Below are positions 1 to 9,087 of a stretch of 64,000 bases of DNA, piece by piece; position 1 is the first letter of the stretch; every line of letters begins with the position of its first letter. The notes under the pieces are model-generated. The model saw nothing but the letters and a program-made list of their open reading frames with translations, did not search any database and had not been told where the DNA came from. The DNA comes from JAXGQE01 sp040766585. Lineage in GTDB: Bacteria > Bacillota > SLNR01. The DNA is taken from the NCBI GenBank assembly GCA_040766585.1, contig JAXGQE010000003.1, positions 186,001 to 250,000 of the forward strand, read 5' to 3'. The position numbers and the translations under genes were made by a program.

Positions 1-687
1 TCAAACGCAAGGGGTATTTTTGATACTCCTGCGGCAGAGCATACCTTGGCCGTTATGCTATCTTTTTCGCGCGGTATGATCGAACTGATCCGCAGCCAGA
101 ATCGAAATCATTGGAACCGGGTGCAGGTAAGGGATTTGCAGGGAGCAACATTGGGTGTTATTGGTCTTGGGAGTATTGGGAGAGAAATTGCACGAATGGC
201 AAAAGTAGGGTTCAATATGAAGGTCATAGCGACGAAAAGGCATATGACTGATGAAAAAAATGTGGATATTCTTCTTACACCCGATGGACTGCCGAAACTA
301 TTGTCCGAGTCCGATTTTGTTGTTTTAGCAGCTGCACTAACTCCGGAAACTGTAAATCTGATTGGCAGTAAAGAATTGCAGATGATGAAACCAACAGCAG
401 TACTGATCAACATTGCCCGAGGACAATTGGTGGATGATCATGCTTTGATCCAGGCACTGCAGGAAAGATGGATTGCCGGTGCAGGTCTCGATGTTTTCAG
501 GAAAGAACCGTTAACAGAGGAGAACCCATTTTATGGTGTGGAGAATCTGTTGATTACAGCCCATCGTGCAGGCTTTACCCATCACATGCTTAACGATGAA
601 AGAATTGACAATTTTTGTGAAAATCTGGGAGATTATATTAGTGGTAAACCATTAAGGACATTGGTAAATAAGAGCATCGGATATTAA
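1..687 (+). CDS. D-2-hydroxyacid dehydrogenase, 3' part (5' end outside window)
   Basis: Reads open from the first base (frame 1) for 228 codons to TAA, so the gene starts upstream of the window. The visible part is the NAD-binding domain and the end of the catalytic domain of a D-isomer 2-hydroxyacid dehydrogenase. It shows a Rossmann GLGSIGREIA motif, the catalytic Arg in NIARGQ, the Glu in RKEPL and the His in ITAHRAG. Such enzymes reduce 2-oxoacids to D-2-hydroxyacids with NAD(P)H. The exact substrate cannot be read from sequence. A complete paralogue lies at 28439-29407. The next gene begins about 80 bp downstream. Confidence 0.88.
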   Translation, partial: SNARGIFDTPAAEHTLAVMLSFSRGMIELIRSQNRNHWNRVQVRDLQGATLGVIGLGSIGREIARMAKVGFNMKVIATKRHMTDEKNVDILLTPDGLPKLLSESDFVVLAAALTPETVNLIGSKELQMMKPTAVLINIARGQLVDDHALIQALQERWIAGAGLDVFRKEPLTEENPFYGVENLLITAHRAGFTHHMLNDERIDNFCENLGDYISGKPLRTLVNKSIGY

Positions 688-765
688 ATATTCGGGAACA
701 TTTCATGTTCAGGTGCGTCACTAGGATTGTGAGTCAAAATGATTTGTTTTTGGGAGGTAAAAGAA

Positions 766-1155
766 ATGAAGAAATTGTACCGTTCCAACCGCGACAAAAT
801 GGTTGCCGGTGTATGCGGAGGCATAGCAGAGTATTTTCATGTCGACTCATCACTGGTCCGACTTCTCTGGGTGCTGATGGTAGTTCTCGGTGGTACTGGG
901 GTCCTACTGTACATCATTGGTTGGATTATCATTCCGGAAAGGGAAGACAGCGAAACGGTGGAAAGCCCGGTTATTAGCCCAGAAGGGCAAACTAAAACCT
1001 CGAGTAATTTGTTTGGAGTTCTGTTGATTGGTGTTGGTATCATGCTGTTATTAGACACTATGGTCCCTTGGCGCTCGCTGGCTAGATTCTGGCCGGTTGT
1101 ATTGATCATTGCCGGGTTATTAATGATTGTTAGTTGGAGGGGTGATCGGTCGTGA
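766..1155 (+). CDS. PspC domain membrane protein
   Basis: 129-residue protein with an N-terminal PspC domain (KLYRSNRDKMVAGVCGGIAEYF, then a hydrophobic segment ending in WIIIPERE) and a second hydrophobic region near the C-terminus resembling the LiaI/LiaF membrane module. PspC-type proteins are small membrane regulators of envelope stress responses. The ATG at 766 is chosen because GGGAGG lies 8 bases upstream; an in-frame ATG at 739 has no such site. The stop overlaps the GTG start of the next gene by four bases (GTGA), so the two are probably translationally coupled. Confidence 0.82.
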   Translation: MKKLYRSNRDKMVAGVCGGIAEYFHVDSSLVRLLWVLMVVLGGTGVLLYIIGWIIIPEREDSETVESPVISPEGQTKTSSNLFGVLLIGVGIMLLLDTMVPWRSLARFWPVVLIIAGLLMIVSWRGDRS

Positions 1156-2048
1156 AATCAGGATATCTGTTTCGCGGGGTGCTCCTCGTCATCGCAGGAG
1201 CGTTACTGCTAATGGCGAATTTTGGGTATTTGAAACCGACCTTTTGGTGGCAGCTTATTCAGCTGTGGCCGGTAATGCTGATTGCTCTGGGAATACGCAT
1301 GATCGGCAAAGACATCCCATATGTGGATTATCTGGTTATCCTGTTAATTTTTGGGGTGATCGGCTATGCTGCTTGGGGATCCTATACAGGAACAGCTGCG
1401 GGCCCGAAAGAAACAATCCGATTCAAACAGCAGTGGACCGATGGTATTGATGAGATGGATCTCACTGTTAATTTTGGAGACGGCTCATTAATTATGGGCT
1501 CAGGAGATACCGATCTGATTCTTGGAGATTTAGATTATTATGCTGATCAACCTGGATGGGATTTTGAGCTGGAAGGAAATCGGGGTACTTTGGAAATTTC
1601 CCAGGAAGAATTTCCATCAGGCAGCATCAGCATGCCGTGGGTGAATCGCCAGGGGCGAAGGTGGTCTTTAGATTTACATCGCGAACCAATTTGGTCCATC
1701 AACATGAATTCTGGTGCGTGCGACATCAAAGCCGATCTCCGGGATATCAGCATTCGAGATATGGAGATCAATACTGGAGCCAGCAATGTGGAAGTAAGAA
1801 TGGGAGAACTAGTAGAAGACTGTGACGTGGTCATAAAAGCAGGCGCATCTAATATCAAGCTGTATTTTCCAGAAAGAACCTCAGTAAAGATCAATTTGAG
1901 CGGTGCGCTAAGCAGTGATAATCTGGAGGAAATAGGGTTCGAGAAGAATGGAGATACCTATTATTCGCCATTTTATGGGGAAACAGAATTCAATTATGAA
2001 GTGGATATCTCCGTCGGCGTCAGTAATGTTGATGTATTGTTCTACTAA
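1152..2048 (+). CDS. LiaF-like membrane protein with C-terminal beta-rich domain
   Basis: 298 residues starting at a GTG that overlaps the previous stop. Three hydrophobic segments lie in the first roughly 85 residues (VLLVIAGALLLMANFGY; WPVMLIALGIRMI; LVILLIFGVIGYAAWG). They are followed by a soluble beta-strand-rich region with repeated NTGASNVEV, KAGASNIKL and VGVSNVDVLF motifs. This matches the LiaF/VraT-like arrangement of a membrane anchor plus DUF2154-type domain, found next to PspC proteins in envelope-stress loci. Role in envelope sensing is inferred from this family and neighbour. No LiaRS-type two-component genes are in the window. Confidence 0.75.
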   Translation: MKSGYLFRGVLLVIAGALLLMANFGYLKPTFWWQLIQLWPVMLIALGIRMIGKDIPYVDYLVILLIFGVIGYAAWGSYTGTAAGPKETIRFKQQWTDGIDEMDLTVNFGDGSLIMGSGDTDLILGDLDYYADQPGWDFELEGNRGTLEISQEEFPSGSISMPWVNRQGRRWSLDLHREPIWSINMNSGACDIKADLRDISIRDMEINTGASNVEVRMGELVEDCDVVIKAGASNIKLYFPERTSVKINLSGALSSDNLEEIGFEKNGDTYYSPFYGETEFNYEVDISVGVSNVDVLFY

Positions 2049-2063
2049 ACGGGAGGCATACGA

Positions 2064-2531
2064 GTGGATGAAAAGTGGATTGCACACACTGTGAAAAAAG
2101 CCAAAACGCTGCATTGGCAACGGTTTAGCTGTTCTGAGGCTGTGTGGCTGGGCTTAAACCAAGAGCTGGATCGTGATCTGTATCGATTTGGTTCGAAATT
2201 AGCTGCTGGATTCGCCGGAGGAGTTGCTTCCGGGTCTCTTTGCGGTGCGATTGCCGGTGGTGCCATGTCCATATCTGCTTGGTTTTCTCACTATCCGGAA
2301 GAGATACGTTCAACGATTCTGAGAGATTTAGAAGAGGAATATTACAAGAGAATGAAAGAAGCTCTCGGTTCTGCCTACTGTCGGGATTTAAAGCCCACTG
2401 ATACAACGCAGCGTCGTGTATGCAATCGGATTATCGCCAAAGCATGCGAGATTGCCGCAACACTGATTGTTGAATACCAGGATAAGATCCACACTGATCT
2501 CCATCGATACAGCATCAGCAACATCGATTAA
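2064..2531 (+). CDS. C_GCAxxG_C_C family protein
   Basis: 155 residues from a GTG start preceded by GGGAGG. It has the spaced-cysteine pattern of the C_GCAxxG_C_C family: CSEAV near residue 24, SLCGAIAGGA near residue 55, then YCRDL and RVCNRII near the C-terminus. These proteins are thought to be redox-active or metal-binding and often accompany oxidoreductases in anaerobes; no reaction is established. It is the last gene of the unit that begins with the PspC gene, 15 bp after the LiaF-like stop, and is followed at once by a rho-independent terminator. Confidence 0.75.
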   Translation: MDEKWIAHTVKKAKTLHWQRFSCSEAVWLGLNQELDRDLYRFGSKLAAGFAGGVASGSLCGAIAGGAMSISAWFSHYPEEIRSTILRDLEEEYYKRMKEALGSAYCRDLKPTDTTQRRVCNRIIAKACEIAATLIVEYQDKIHTDLHRYSISNID

Positions 2532-2540
2532 GTGATACAA

Positions 2541-2578
2541 AAAAACGCCGAAGCATTGCATATGCTCCGGCGTTTTTA
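2541..2578. terminator. bidirectional rho-independent terminator
   Basis: A hairpin with 12-base arms (2544-2555 and 2563-2574, one mismatch), flanked by an A-run on the left and a T-run on the right. It sits between convergent genes and can stop transcription from both the C_GCAxxG_C_C gene (+) and the butyrate kinase gene (-). Confidence 0.85.
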
Positions 2579-2583
2579 ATTAA

Positions 2584-3657
2584 TTATTTTAGAAAATCAA
2601 ACTCATATTCTTTTGCTTTTTCCTCTCCGCGCAGGACGCGGAGGGCGCCATAAGCCAGAGATTCCAGTTCTTTTTCACCGGGATAAATTAGAACGGGGGC
2701 AAGGAATGATATTGAGTCTTTAATCCACCCCGTAAACAGACTGGAATAGGCAATTCCTCCAGTAAGTGCAATGGCGTCAATTTTCCCTTCCAGAACAGCT
2801 GCAATCGCACCGATGGCCTTTGTTACCTGATAGGCCATAGCCTTGTAGATCAACAGTGCCTGTTCATTGCCTTCTTCAATCATCTTTTCCACTTCCCGTG
2901 CATCTTTCGTTCCTAAATAGGCATAGATACCGCCTTCACCAAAGAGCTTTTTAATGACCTCTTTCATGGAATAGGTTCCAGAAAAACAAACTCGGACAAG
3001 GCCGGAAACTGGGGGCACAGCTCGCTCCGGAGTGAAAAGTCCGCCTTCCTCAATATTTACATCAATGACTTTACCTTTCCGATGAGCACCCACAGAAATA
3101 CCTCCACCCATGTGGGCAACAATCAGGTTGAGGCTTTCATAGGGTTTACCAAGATCGTGTGCCGCTTTACGGGCGATGGCTTTTTGATTTAGTGCATGAA
3201 AGCCACTGCGACGAGGCAATTCAGGCCAGCCGGAGATTCGCGCAACATCTTCGTATTCATCGACAGTAACCGGGTCAACAACAAAGGCAGGGATATTCAG
3301 CTCGTTTCCCAGATCGTAGGCAATGACTGGTCCCAAATTTGCTGCATGCTGTCCGGGCTTCGACTTCGTTACCATGGCCTCATTGACAGCGTATGTACCC
3401 GAAGGAATGGGCCCCAAATCTCCTCCGCGGCCGGCGACTGCACTCAACGAACTCAATTCTATGCCGTGTTCTTTCAAAACACTGATGATCTTTCCTTTCC
3501 GGAAGTCATACTGATCTGCCAATCGCTCAAAAGGAGCCAGATCTTCAGCACTATGATTAATTGTTTCCTGCATAACCAGTTCTTCGTTGTCATAAACAGC
3601 GAACTTGGTTGTGGTTGAGCCGGGATTGATGGACAATACACGAAATACAATGCTCAT
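2584..3657 (-). CDS. buk: butyrate / branched-chain fatty acid kinase, paralogue 1
   Basis: 357 residues, the usual length of the family. The acetate/butyrate kinase fold is shown by the N-terminal phosphate-binding motif INPGSTTTK (residues 10-18), the central AHMGGGISVGAH and the C-terminal ALTGGIAYS. Butyrate kinase makes ATP from butyryl phosphate; related enzymes act on isobutyryl or isovaleryl phosphate. The start at 3657 has AGGAGG just upstream; the reading frame continues further but without an RBS. It stands alone on the minus strand, convergent with the preceding unit. No phosphotransbutyrylase gene is in the window. Confidence 0.9.
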   Translation of the reverse strand: MSIVFRVLSINPGSTTTKFAVYDNEELVMQETINHSAEDLAPFERLADQYDFRKGKIISVLKEHGIELSSLSAVAGRGGDLGPIPSGTYAVNEAMVTKSKPGQHAANLGPVIAYDLGNELNIPAFVVDPVTVDEYEDVARISGWPELPRRSGFHALNQKAIARKAAHDLGKPYESLNLIVAHMGGGISVGAHRKGKVIDVNIEEGGLFTPERAVPPVSGLVRVCFSGTYSMKEVIKKLFGEGGIYAYLGTKDAREVEKMIEEGNEQALLIYKAMAYQVTKAIGAIAAVLEGKIDAIALTGGIAYSSLFTGWIKDSISFLAPVLIYPGEKELESLAYGALRVLRGEEKAKEYEFDFLK

Positions 3658-3786
3658 TCGTAAACCTCCTCTGGAAATATTGATTCTGAAAGGATATAAT
3701 GACATAGAAATCAATTTCGTCATAGGTTGGACAGAATCCTTCAAACTTATGGTCGAATCAGGAAATGGTGTGAAGAAGTGAAACTG

Positions 3787-4377
3787 ATGAAGATATTCGC
3801 CAATCACAACGAAAAAAATGAAAAGGACCCATGTTCATGCAAGCGGCTATTCACTACCTTCTTTAAGATCGGAGCTGTAACATTCGGTGGTGGATTTGCC
3901 ATGATCCCGTTAATTCAAAAGGAGATTGTGGAAGAAATGTGTTGGATGAGCCAGCGGGAATGTATTGATATTCTTGGCGTAACGCAGGTTGCTCCGGGTG
4001 CTGTTGCAATTAATTCATCAATTTACATCGGATATAAGCTGAAGGGTGTTAGGGGAGCGCTGGCAGCGGCTGCCGGGATGGTACTGCCCTCGTTTTTGAT
4101 AATTACGCTAATAGCCATGATATTTACCCGACTGCAGGAACAGTCCTTCGTTCTTGCTTTTTTCCAGGGAGTGCGACCGGGGATTGTTGCAATGATCGCT
4201 TATGCCGCATATCGTATGTCGACACACGTGCTGAATAAATACTTCAATTGGATTGTAGCTGCTTTGGCTTTCATTGGAGTGGTCTTGGTTCACATTCATC
4301 CGATTGCTGTTATCATTACCGGTGGCCTGGCAGGTTATTTGAACGGAATTTTCTTTGCAAATGAATCTGAGGATTAG
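3787..4377 (+). CDS. chromate transporter family protein, first of a short pair
   Basis: About 196 residues, a single-domain (short) CHR protein with the signature FFKIGAVTFGGGFAMIPLIQ near the N-terminus and further hydrophobic segments. CHR proteins of the ChrA superfamily export chromate or related oxyanions, and short forms work as heterologous pairs. The second half of the pair follows 15 bp downstream and carries the same signature. The N-terminus carries a polar extension. The start is uncertain: ATG 3787 is given, and a GTG at 3778 is possible. The substrate need not be chromate. Confidence 0.85.
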   Translation: MKIFANHNEKNEKDPCSCKRLFTTFFKIGAVTFGGGFAMIPLIQKEIVEEMCWMSQRECIDILGVTQVAPGAVAINSSIYIGYKLKGVRGALAAAAGMVLPSFLIITLIAMIFTRLQEQSFVLAFFQGVRPGIVAMIAYAAYRMSTHVLNKYFNWIVAALAFIGVVLVHIHPIAVIITGGLAGYLNGIFFANESED

Positions 4378-4392
4378 AATGGGGCGGTCTGT

Positions 4393-4917
4393 ATGATCTG
4401 GGATCTCTTTGTATCGTTTTTTAAAATCGGAGCATTCAGTTTTGGTGGTGGGTATGCTATGATCCCCTTAATTCAAAAGGAGATTGTAGAAACTCACGGG
4501 TATCTGACAATGCAGCAATTTGGCGATATTATTGCCATTGCAGAAATGACACCCGGCCCCATAGCTGTTAATTGTGCTACGTTTGTCGGATACAATGTAG
4601 CTGGACTCCTCGGTGCTATAGTCAGCACAGTAGGGGTCGTAATGCCTTCGATTCTGGTGGTTTTGGTACTGGCTGCATTTTTTATCAGTTTCCAAAATGA
4701 CCGGAGAATTAAAAGTATATTCAATGGTATTCGGCCCGTGGTCATTGCGCTCATAGCATCCGCAGCCCTTTTTCTGGGTACCATCGCGATTGTGGATATC
4801 CGCAGTGTAGGGATTGCTGCATTTGTTTTCATTGTTCTCCGATACCAGAGAATCCATCCAGTCTTGGTCGTATTGGTTGCTGGTTTTTTGGGGGTACTGT
4901 TATACGGTTTTGCTTAG
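4393..4917 (+). CDS. chromate transporter family protein, second of a short pair
   Basis: 174 residues with the signature FFKIGAFSFGGGYAMIPLIQ at the very N-terminus, then several membrane segments. Together with the preceding gene it makes the two-gene equivalent of a full-length ChrA, so the two products probably form one transporter (family knowledge plus adjacency). ATG at 4393 lies 15 bp after the previous stop, consistent with one transcript. The pair is on the opposite strand to the kinase genes on both sides. Confidence 0.87.
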   Translation: MIWDLFVSFFKIGAFSFGGGYAMIPLIQKEIVETHGYLTMQQFGDIIAIAEMTPGPIAVNCATFVGYNVAGLLGAIVSTVGVVMPSILVVLVLAAFFISFQNDRRIKSIFNGIRPVVIALIASAALFLGTIAIVDIRSVGIAAFVFIVLRYQRIHPVLVVLVAGFLGVLLYGFA

Positions 4918-5035
4918 AGCAAATTGTCGATTCTATTCTGACAGAAAGTTTTTTTGCGCATCAGTAGATACAATCTGTATATATCGTCAAAGAAGTATAT
5001 GGGCTGTTGCATGAATGATTTTCTTTTATGTGGGT

Positions 5036-5070
5036 AAAAAAGCACCGAGCCTTTTTGAGGCTCGGTTTTC
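5036..5070. terminator. rho-independent terminator for the butyrate kinase pair
   Basis: Arms ACCGAGCC (5044-5051) and GGCTCGGT (5059-5066). Read on the minus strand the hairpin is followed by a run of six T, so it ends the minus-strand kinase transcript. The plus-strand side has a shorter T-run and may also stop the chromate-transporter transcript. Confidence 0.8.
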
Positions 5071-5108
5071 CAATCCATCGTCTTCGAATCCAAGGGCGTA
5101 ATGATTGA

Positions 5109-6176
5109 TTAACTGGGATAAGTTCTGGCTTTTTCTTCGCCCTTAAGAACTCGCAGGGCACCAAATGCCAGGGATTCCAATTCTTTTTCACCAGGGAATA
5201 TTTTGATCGGAGCAATGTACTTCACATTTTCAGTGATCCAGTCGGTTAGCATTTTGGAGTGGGAGCAACCGCCGGTGAGAACGATGATGTCTACATCACC
5301 TTTCAAAACAGTTGCCAATGCACCGATTGCCTTACTGACTTGATATCCCATGGCCTTGAAAACAATTTCTGCTTCCTTATTGCCGTCTTTTACCATCTGT
5401 TCTACTTCACGCATGTCTTTTGTACCAAGGTGAGCTTGAATGCCGCCATTTCCCAACATCATCTTCATAATTTCATGCTGGGTATATTTTCCAGAGAAGC
5501 AAACGCGCACCAGGCTTCCTACGGGCGGGCAAGCTCTTTCGGGTGTAAATAAGCCGCCTTCTGCAATATTCACATCGATGATTCTGCCTTTGCGGTGGGC
5601 GCCGACAGATATGCCACCGCCAATATGGGCTACAACGATGTTCAGATCCTCATAGGCTTTGCCCATCTCTTTAGCCGCTTTGCGGGCTACAGCTTTGTGG
5701 TTCAGAGGATGGAAGCCGCTTTTTCGGGGAAGTTCCGGCCATCCGGAAATCCGTGCGATATCTTCAAATTCATCCACGGATGTGGGATCAACTACAAACG
5801 CAGGTACACCCAGTTCTTTGGCAAACTCATCGGCAATCAATGGACCCAGCACGGATGCATGGCCACCGGGCGAGTTCTTGATATCGGTAATCATTTCTTC
5901 ATTAATGGCTAATGTACCGCTGGATACAGGTTTCAGGCCACCGCCTCGGCCGGATACTGCATCAATTGAATCCAAACTGATTCCTTTTGCACCCATCAGT
6001 GCGAGTATGGTATTTTTACGCATCTCATACTCGTCGGTTACCTTCGTATATGGTGCAAGATCCTCTGCAGAATGGTGAATCGTATCCTGCATCAGCAGCT
6101 CTTCATCCTCATACACAGCTACTTTTGTCGAAGTTGAGCCGGGATTAATCGCTAGAACTCGGTACTTTTTACTCAT
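5109..6176 (-). CDS. buk: butyrate / branched-chain fatty acid kinase, paralogue 2
   Basis: 355 residues with INPGSTSTK at the N-terminus, the SGRGGGLKPV loop, AHIGGGISVGAH in the middle and VLTGGCSHS near the C-terminus, all typical of butyrate kinase. ATP-forming dephosphorylation of butyryl or a branched acyl phosphate is the expected reaction. The ATG at 6176 follows AAGGAGG. It is 18 bp downstream of paralogue 3 on the same strand and upstream of a terminator, so the two form one operon. It resembles paralogue 1 in the central loop (IDVNIAEGGLFTPERA). Confidence 0.92.
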   Translation of the reverse strand: MSKKYRVLAINPGSTSTKVAVYEDEELLMQDTIHHSAEDLAPYTKVTDEYEMRKNTILALMGAKGISLDSIDAVSGRGGGLKPVSSGTLAINEEMITDIKNSPGGHASVLGPLIADEFAKELGVPAFVVDPTSVDEFEDIARISGWPELPRKSGFHPLNHKAVARKAAKEMGKAYEDLNIVVAHIGGGISVGAHRKGRIIDVNIAEGGLFTPERACPPVGSLVRVCFSGKYTQHEIMKMMLGNGGIQAHLGTKDMREVEQMVKDGNKEAEIVFKAMGYQVSKAIGALATVLKGDVDIIVLTGGCSHSKMLTDWITENVKYIAPIKIFPGEKELESLAFGALRVLKGEEKARTYPS

Positions 6177-6194
6177 AGTAATCCTCCTTGATAT

Positions 6195-7271
6195 TCATTC
6201 GGCTTCATATTCACCGGTTGGGTAGATACGAGCTTTTTCTTCGCCTGTCATGACTCGCAATGCACCCATGGCCAGGGATTCCAATTCATTTTCTCCTGGG
6301 TAGACCATGATTTTGCCTAAGAAACCGCAGTAATCCTTTATCCATTCAACAAATCGTTTCGAATGAGCAATGCCTCCGGTTAGAACGAGAGCATCGACAT
6401 CTCCTTTTAATACAGGGATGCATGCACCGATAGCTTTTGCCACATTGTATGTCATGGCATGATATACCAGTTCGGCTTCTTTGTTGCCTTCATCGATCAT
6501 TTTTTCAATATCCCGGATATCTTTTGTACCGAAATACAAGAAAATACCGCCGGATCCCATGAGAAGCTTACTGATTTCCTGCTTGGTATATTTTCCTGAG
6601 AAACACATCTCCAGCATGTCAAAGGCACGAGGCTGTACTCGTTCCGGAGAGAACAAAGTTCCTTCAACATCTACACATCGTCCTTTTTTATGCGGTGCAA
6701 CTGAAATCCCGCCACCAACATGGGCAACGATCAGGTTCAGGTCTTCGTATTTTACACCCAAGTCTTTCGCTGCTTTTTTGGCTGTTGCTTTATGATTCAA
6801 TGCATGAAAACCACTTCGGCGGGGACGATCCGGCATTCCGGAAATCCGAGATACATCATCATACTCATCCACATTCACCGGATCAACCATAAAAGCGGGG
6901 ATATTGAGTTCTTTCGATAGTTCGAATGAGATCATCGGGCCAAGAATCGATGCATGCTGAATCGTTGCCTTCCGAGCATCATCGACCATAGCTTGATTGA
7001 CGCGGAAAGTACCGCTGGGTACAGGTTTACCTCCGCCTCCGCGCCCGGATACTGCATCCAGCGAAGATAGTTCAATGCCATTGTCTTTCAATGCGGCCAT
7101 AACTGCATTCTTTCGATACTCATACTCATCAGAAACTCTTTCAAAGGGAGCCAGGTCGGCATGAGTATGATTCACAGAAACCTGTGTTTTCAGTTCTGTA
7201 CCATCATAAACTGCAATCTTGGTTGATGTAGATCCGGGGTTGATGGCAAGAATCCGATATTTTTTCTCCAC
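6195..7271 (-). CDS. buk: butyrate / branched-chain fatty acid kinase, paralogue 3 (divergent)
   Basis: 358 residues with INPGSTSTKIAVY, SGRGGGGKPV, AHVGGGISVAPH and VLTGGIAHS, so the family is clear. It differs from the other two copies in the substrate-side loop. Where they read IDVNIxEGGLFTPERAxPPV, this one has the shorter CVDVEGTLFSPERVQPR. That suggests a different acyl phosphate (inference). It is the first gene of the two-gene operon, with an AGGAGG-type RBS. The 958 bp upstream contain no recognisable gene. Confidence 0.9.
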   Translation of the reverse strand: MEKKYRILAINPGSTSTKIAVYDGTELKTQVSVNHTHADLAPFERVSDEYEYRKNAVMAALKDNGIELSSLDAVSGRGGGGKPVPSGTFRVNQAMVDDARKATIQHASILGPMISFELSKELNIPAFMVDPVNVDEYDDVSRISGMPDRPRRSGFHALNHKATAKKAAKDLGVKYEDLNLIVAHVGGGISVAPHKKGRCVDVEGTLFSPERVQPRAFDMLEMCFSGKYTKQEISKLLMGSGGIFLYFGTKDIRDIEKMIDEGNKEAELVYHAMTYNVAKAIGACIPVLKGDVDALVLTGGIAHSKRFVEWIKDYCGFLGKIMVYPGENELESLAMGALRVMTGEEKARIYPTGEYEAE

Positions 7272-8229
7272 ACTGTTAACCTCCTTAATGGTTTTAATAC
7301 AAACATATATTCAAATTCTTTTTCCAACGGCAATATCCTTCTTCATGAAATCCACAATATAAATTTAGAAGAGCATTTTACGGTAGGGAGATTATTACTT
7401 GACCATGAGGCAGAATGAAGTAATTAAATAATTCCTGTAAAACTCCGGCAGAATTTTGCAGAATCTTCGAATCCGATAAAGAGCTCTTTACATCCATTTC
7501 ATGAACACATGAAAACCATCGATTCATTACGATCGAAATTCGAATCCGTTGAAAAAGCGATATATGTATTGAGTTTTATGCAGCAATGGAGGACTTTGAA
7601 CTTATGAGAATAAATATTAAATACAAATCTACTGATTAGTCCCGTATATAATTTGACGGAATGTATCCACAGAGAGGAAATGGCGAGCTGCCCGAGGGAT
7701 AATGACGCTCTCGGAGAGATCGATGAAGACTTTGGATTAGATGTTTCTGTGATGAAGATTGGGAATCTCAGTAACAGTTCGGGGAATTCGAGTCGATGTT
7801 TTGAAGATCGGGGATATTGTGATACAAGGATTTTCGGCACTCGCAATGGCAGGATGTGAAAATGTCTGATCATTGATTCCCACTGCATCGAGTTTTCTGG
7901 ACATTTCGTTGACCCGAATTCCATTGACCCGTTATGGTATGTTCGAAGGGATTTATTGAATTTTGAAGGATTATTTTATTACTCCAACAAAGAACACATC
8001 AAAGAATAAGCCCGTTTGGACAGAATTGTTTCCCTGACCACAATGCATACAATAGAACTTCTTTGGATATCGCACATTCACTTTGGAAAAAGAATTTTTC
8101 ACCCAAGCCCTCAAGAGTAAGCAAATGGAGGGATTGCACAAGATCGATACTAAACACATCCCTTGGTTGGAGATTCTAGCGAATAGGTTCATACTGGATC
8201 ACCACCGATCTTATTCTGGAGGATAAGCT
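7272..8229. other. 958-bp stretch without a recognisable gene
   Basis: Neither strand has a reading frame resembling a known family. The longest frame (minus, 7499-7924) has atypical composition. Short stretches look faintly coding: minus strand about 7700-7930, and plus strand about 8075-8228 ending in a stop just before the next start. They are interrupted, so these may be remains of decayed genes. The start sites of the kinase operon (-) and of the phytoene-synthase-like gene (+) must lie here, but no clear sigma-A promoter was identified. Confidence 0.5.
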
Positions 8230-9087
8230 ATGAATAAGAAATTAGAAGATATTTTCAGGAAGGGCAGCAGAACTTACTTCAACGCCAGCCTTTTTTTCCC
8301 AAGATCCATTCGAAGTGACATCGTTAGTCTTTATGCCTTCGTTCGTACCGCAGATGATTTTGTTGACGGAGTACCGGCAGATCCTCAAGGGTTTTTGCAT
8401 TTCAAAAACCAGTACGAGGAAGGGCTGGGGGGGTTTCGTACAGATAATCTGGTTATTGACTCATTTCTGGAACTATCCCGAAAATATCAGTTTGATCCTC
8501 AATGGGCGAAAGCTTTTTTGCAATCCATGGAAAAGGATCTTTACCTTTCAAAATATTCATCTCTTCGAGAGCTCCAAGACTATATGTATGGGTCAGCAGA
8601 AGTAATCGGAATGTATATGTCCAGCATACTCCAACTGCCAAAAGATGCGGTTTTCTATGCAAAAACGCAGGGTCGGGCTATGCAGCTGATCAACTTCATT
8701 CGAGATCTGCAAGAAGACCGCCGGCTGGGGCGAGAATATTTACCAGAGGAGAATCGCAGAGCGGGATTGCTTGCTGAATACAATGCTGTGGAATATCCCG
8801 ATGAATTCAAAGAGTTTATCCGATCCCTGATTGACATCTACAGAAGATGGCAGCAAGAAGCAGAAGTCGGGTATTCATGGATTCCAACACGGTATCTGAT
8901 ACCGATCAAAACTGCTGCGGATATGTACCGGTGGACCGCCGATGTCATCTATCGCGACCCTTTTGTGGTATTTCGGCGGGAAGTAAAACCGGACAAACTC
9001 TTGATATATAAAACACTGCTTGCCAATGCCATATCATTGTACTTGGGGAGGAAAGATTATGCTCGATCAAATTCGAAGCGCACGTGA
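8230..9087 (+). CDS. phytoene/squalene synthase family protein
   Basis: 285 residues of the trans-isoprenyl head-to-head synthase family. The first Asp-rich motif is in RTADDFVDG near residue 40. The second is in LINFIRDLQEDRRLGREYLP near residue 160. Enzymes of this family join two prenyl diphosphates into phytoene, squalene or dehydrosqualene. The gene follows a GGAGG site and overlaps the downstream polyprenyl synthase gene by 29 bp, so substrate supply and condensation appear coupled. No desaturase, cyclase or hopanoid gene lies nearby, so the final product is unknown. Confidence 0.87.
   Translation: MNKKLEDIFRKGSRTYFNASLFFPRSIRSDIVSLYAFVRTADDFVDGVPADPQGFLHFKNQYEEGLGGFRTDNLVIDSFLELSRKYQFDPQWAKAFLQSMEKDLYLSKYSSLRELQDYMYGSAEVIGMYMSSILQLPKDAVFYAKTQGRAMQLINFIRDLQEDRRLGREYLPEENRRAGLLAEYNAVEYPDEFKEFIRSLIDIYRRWQQEAEVGYSWIPTRYLIPIKTAADMYRWTADVIYRDPFVVFRREVKPDKLLIYKTLLANAISLYLGRKDYARSNSKRT

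Noticed and set aside
7499..7924. 141-codon minus-strand frame in the gene-poor gap
   Set aside because: No RBS, odd composition (many Ser, Ile, Arg) and no recognisable motif.
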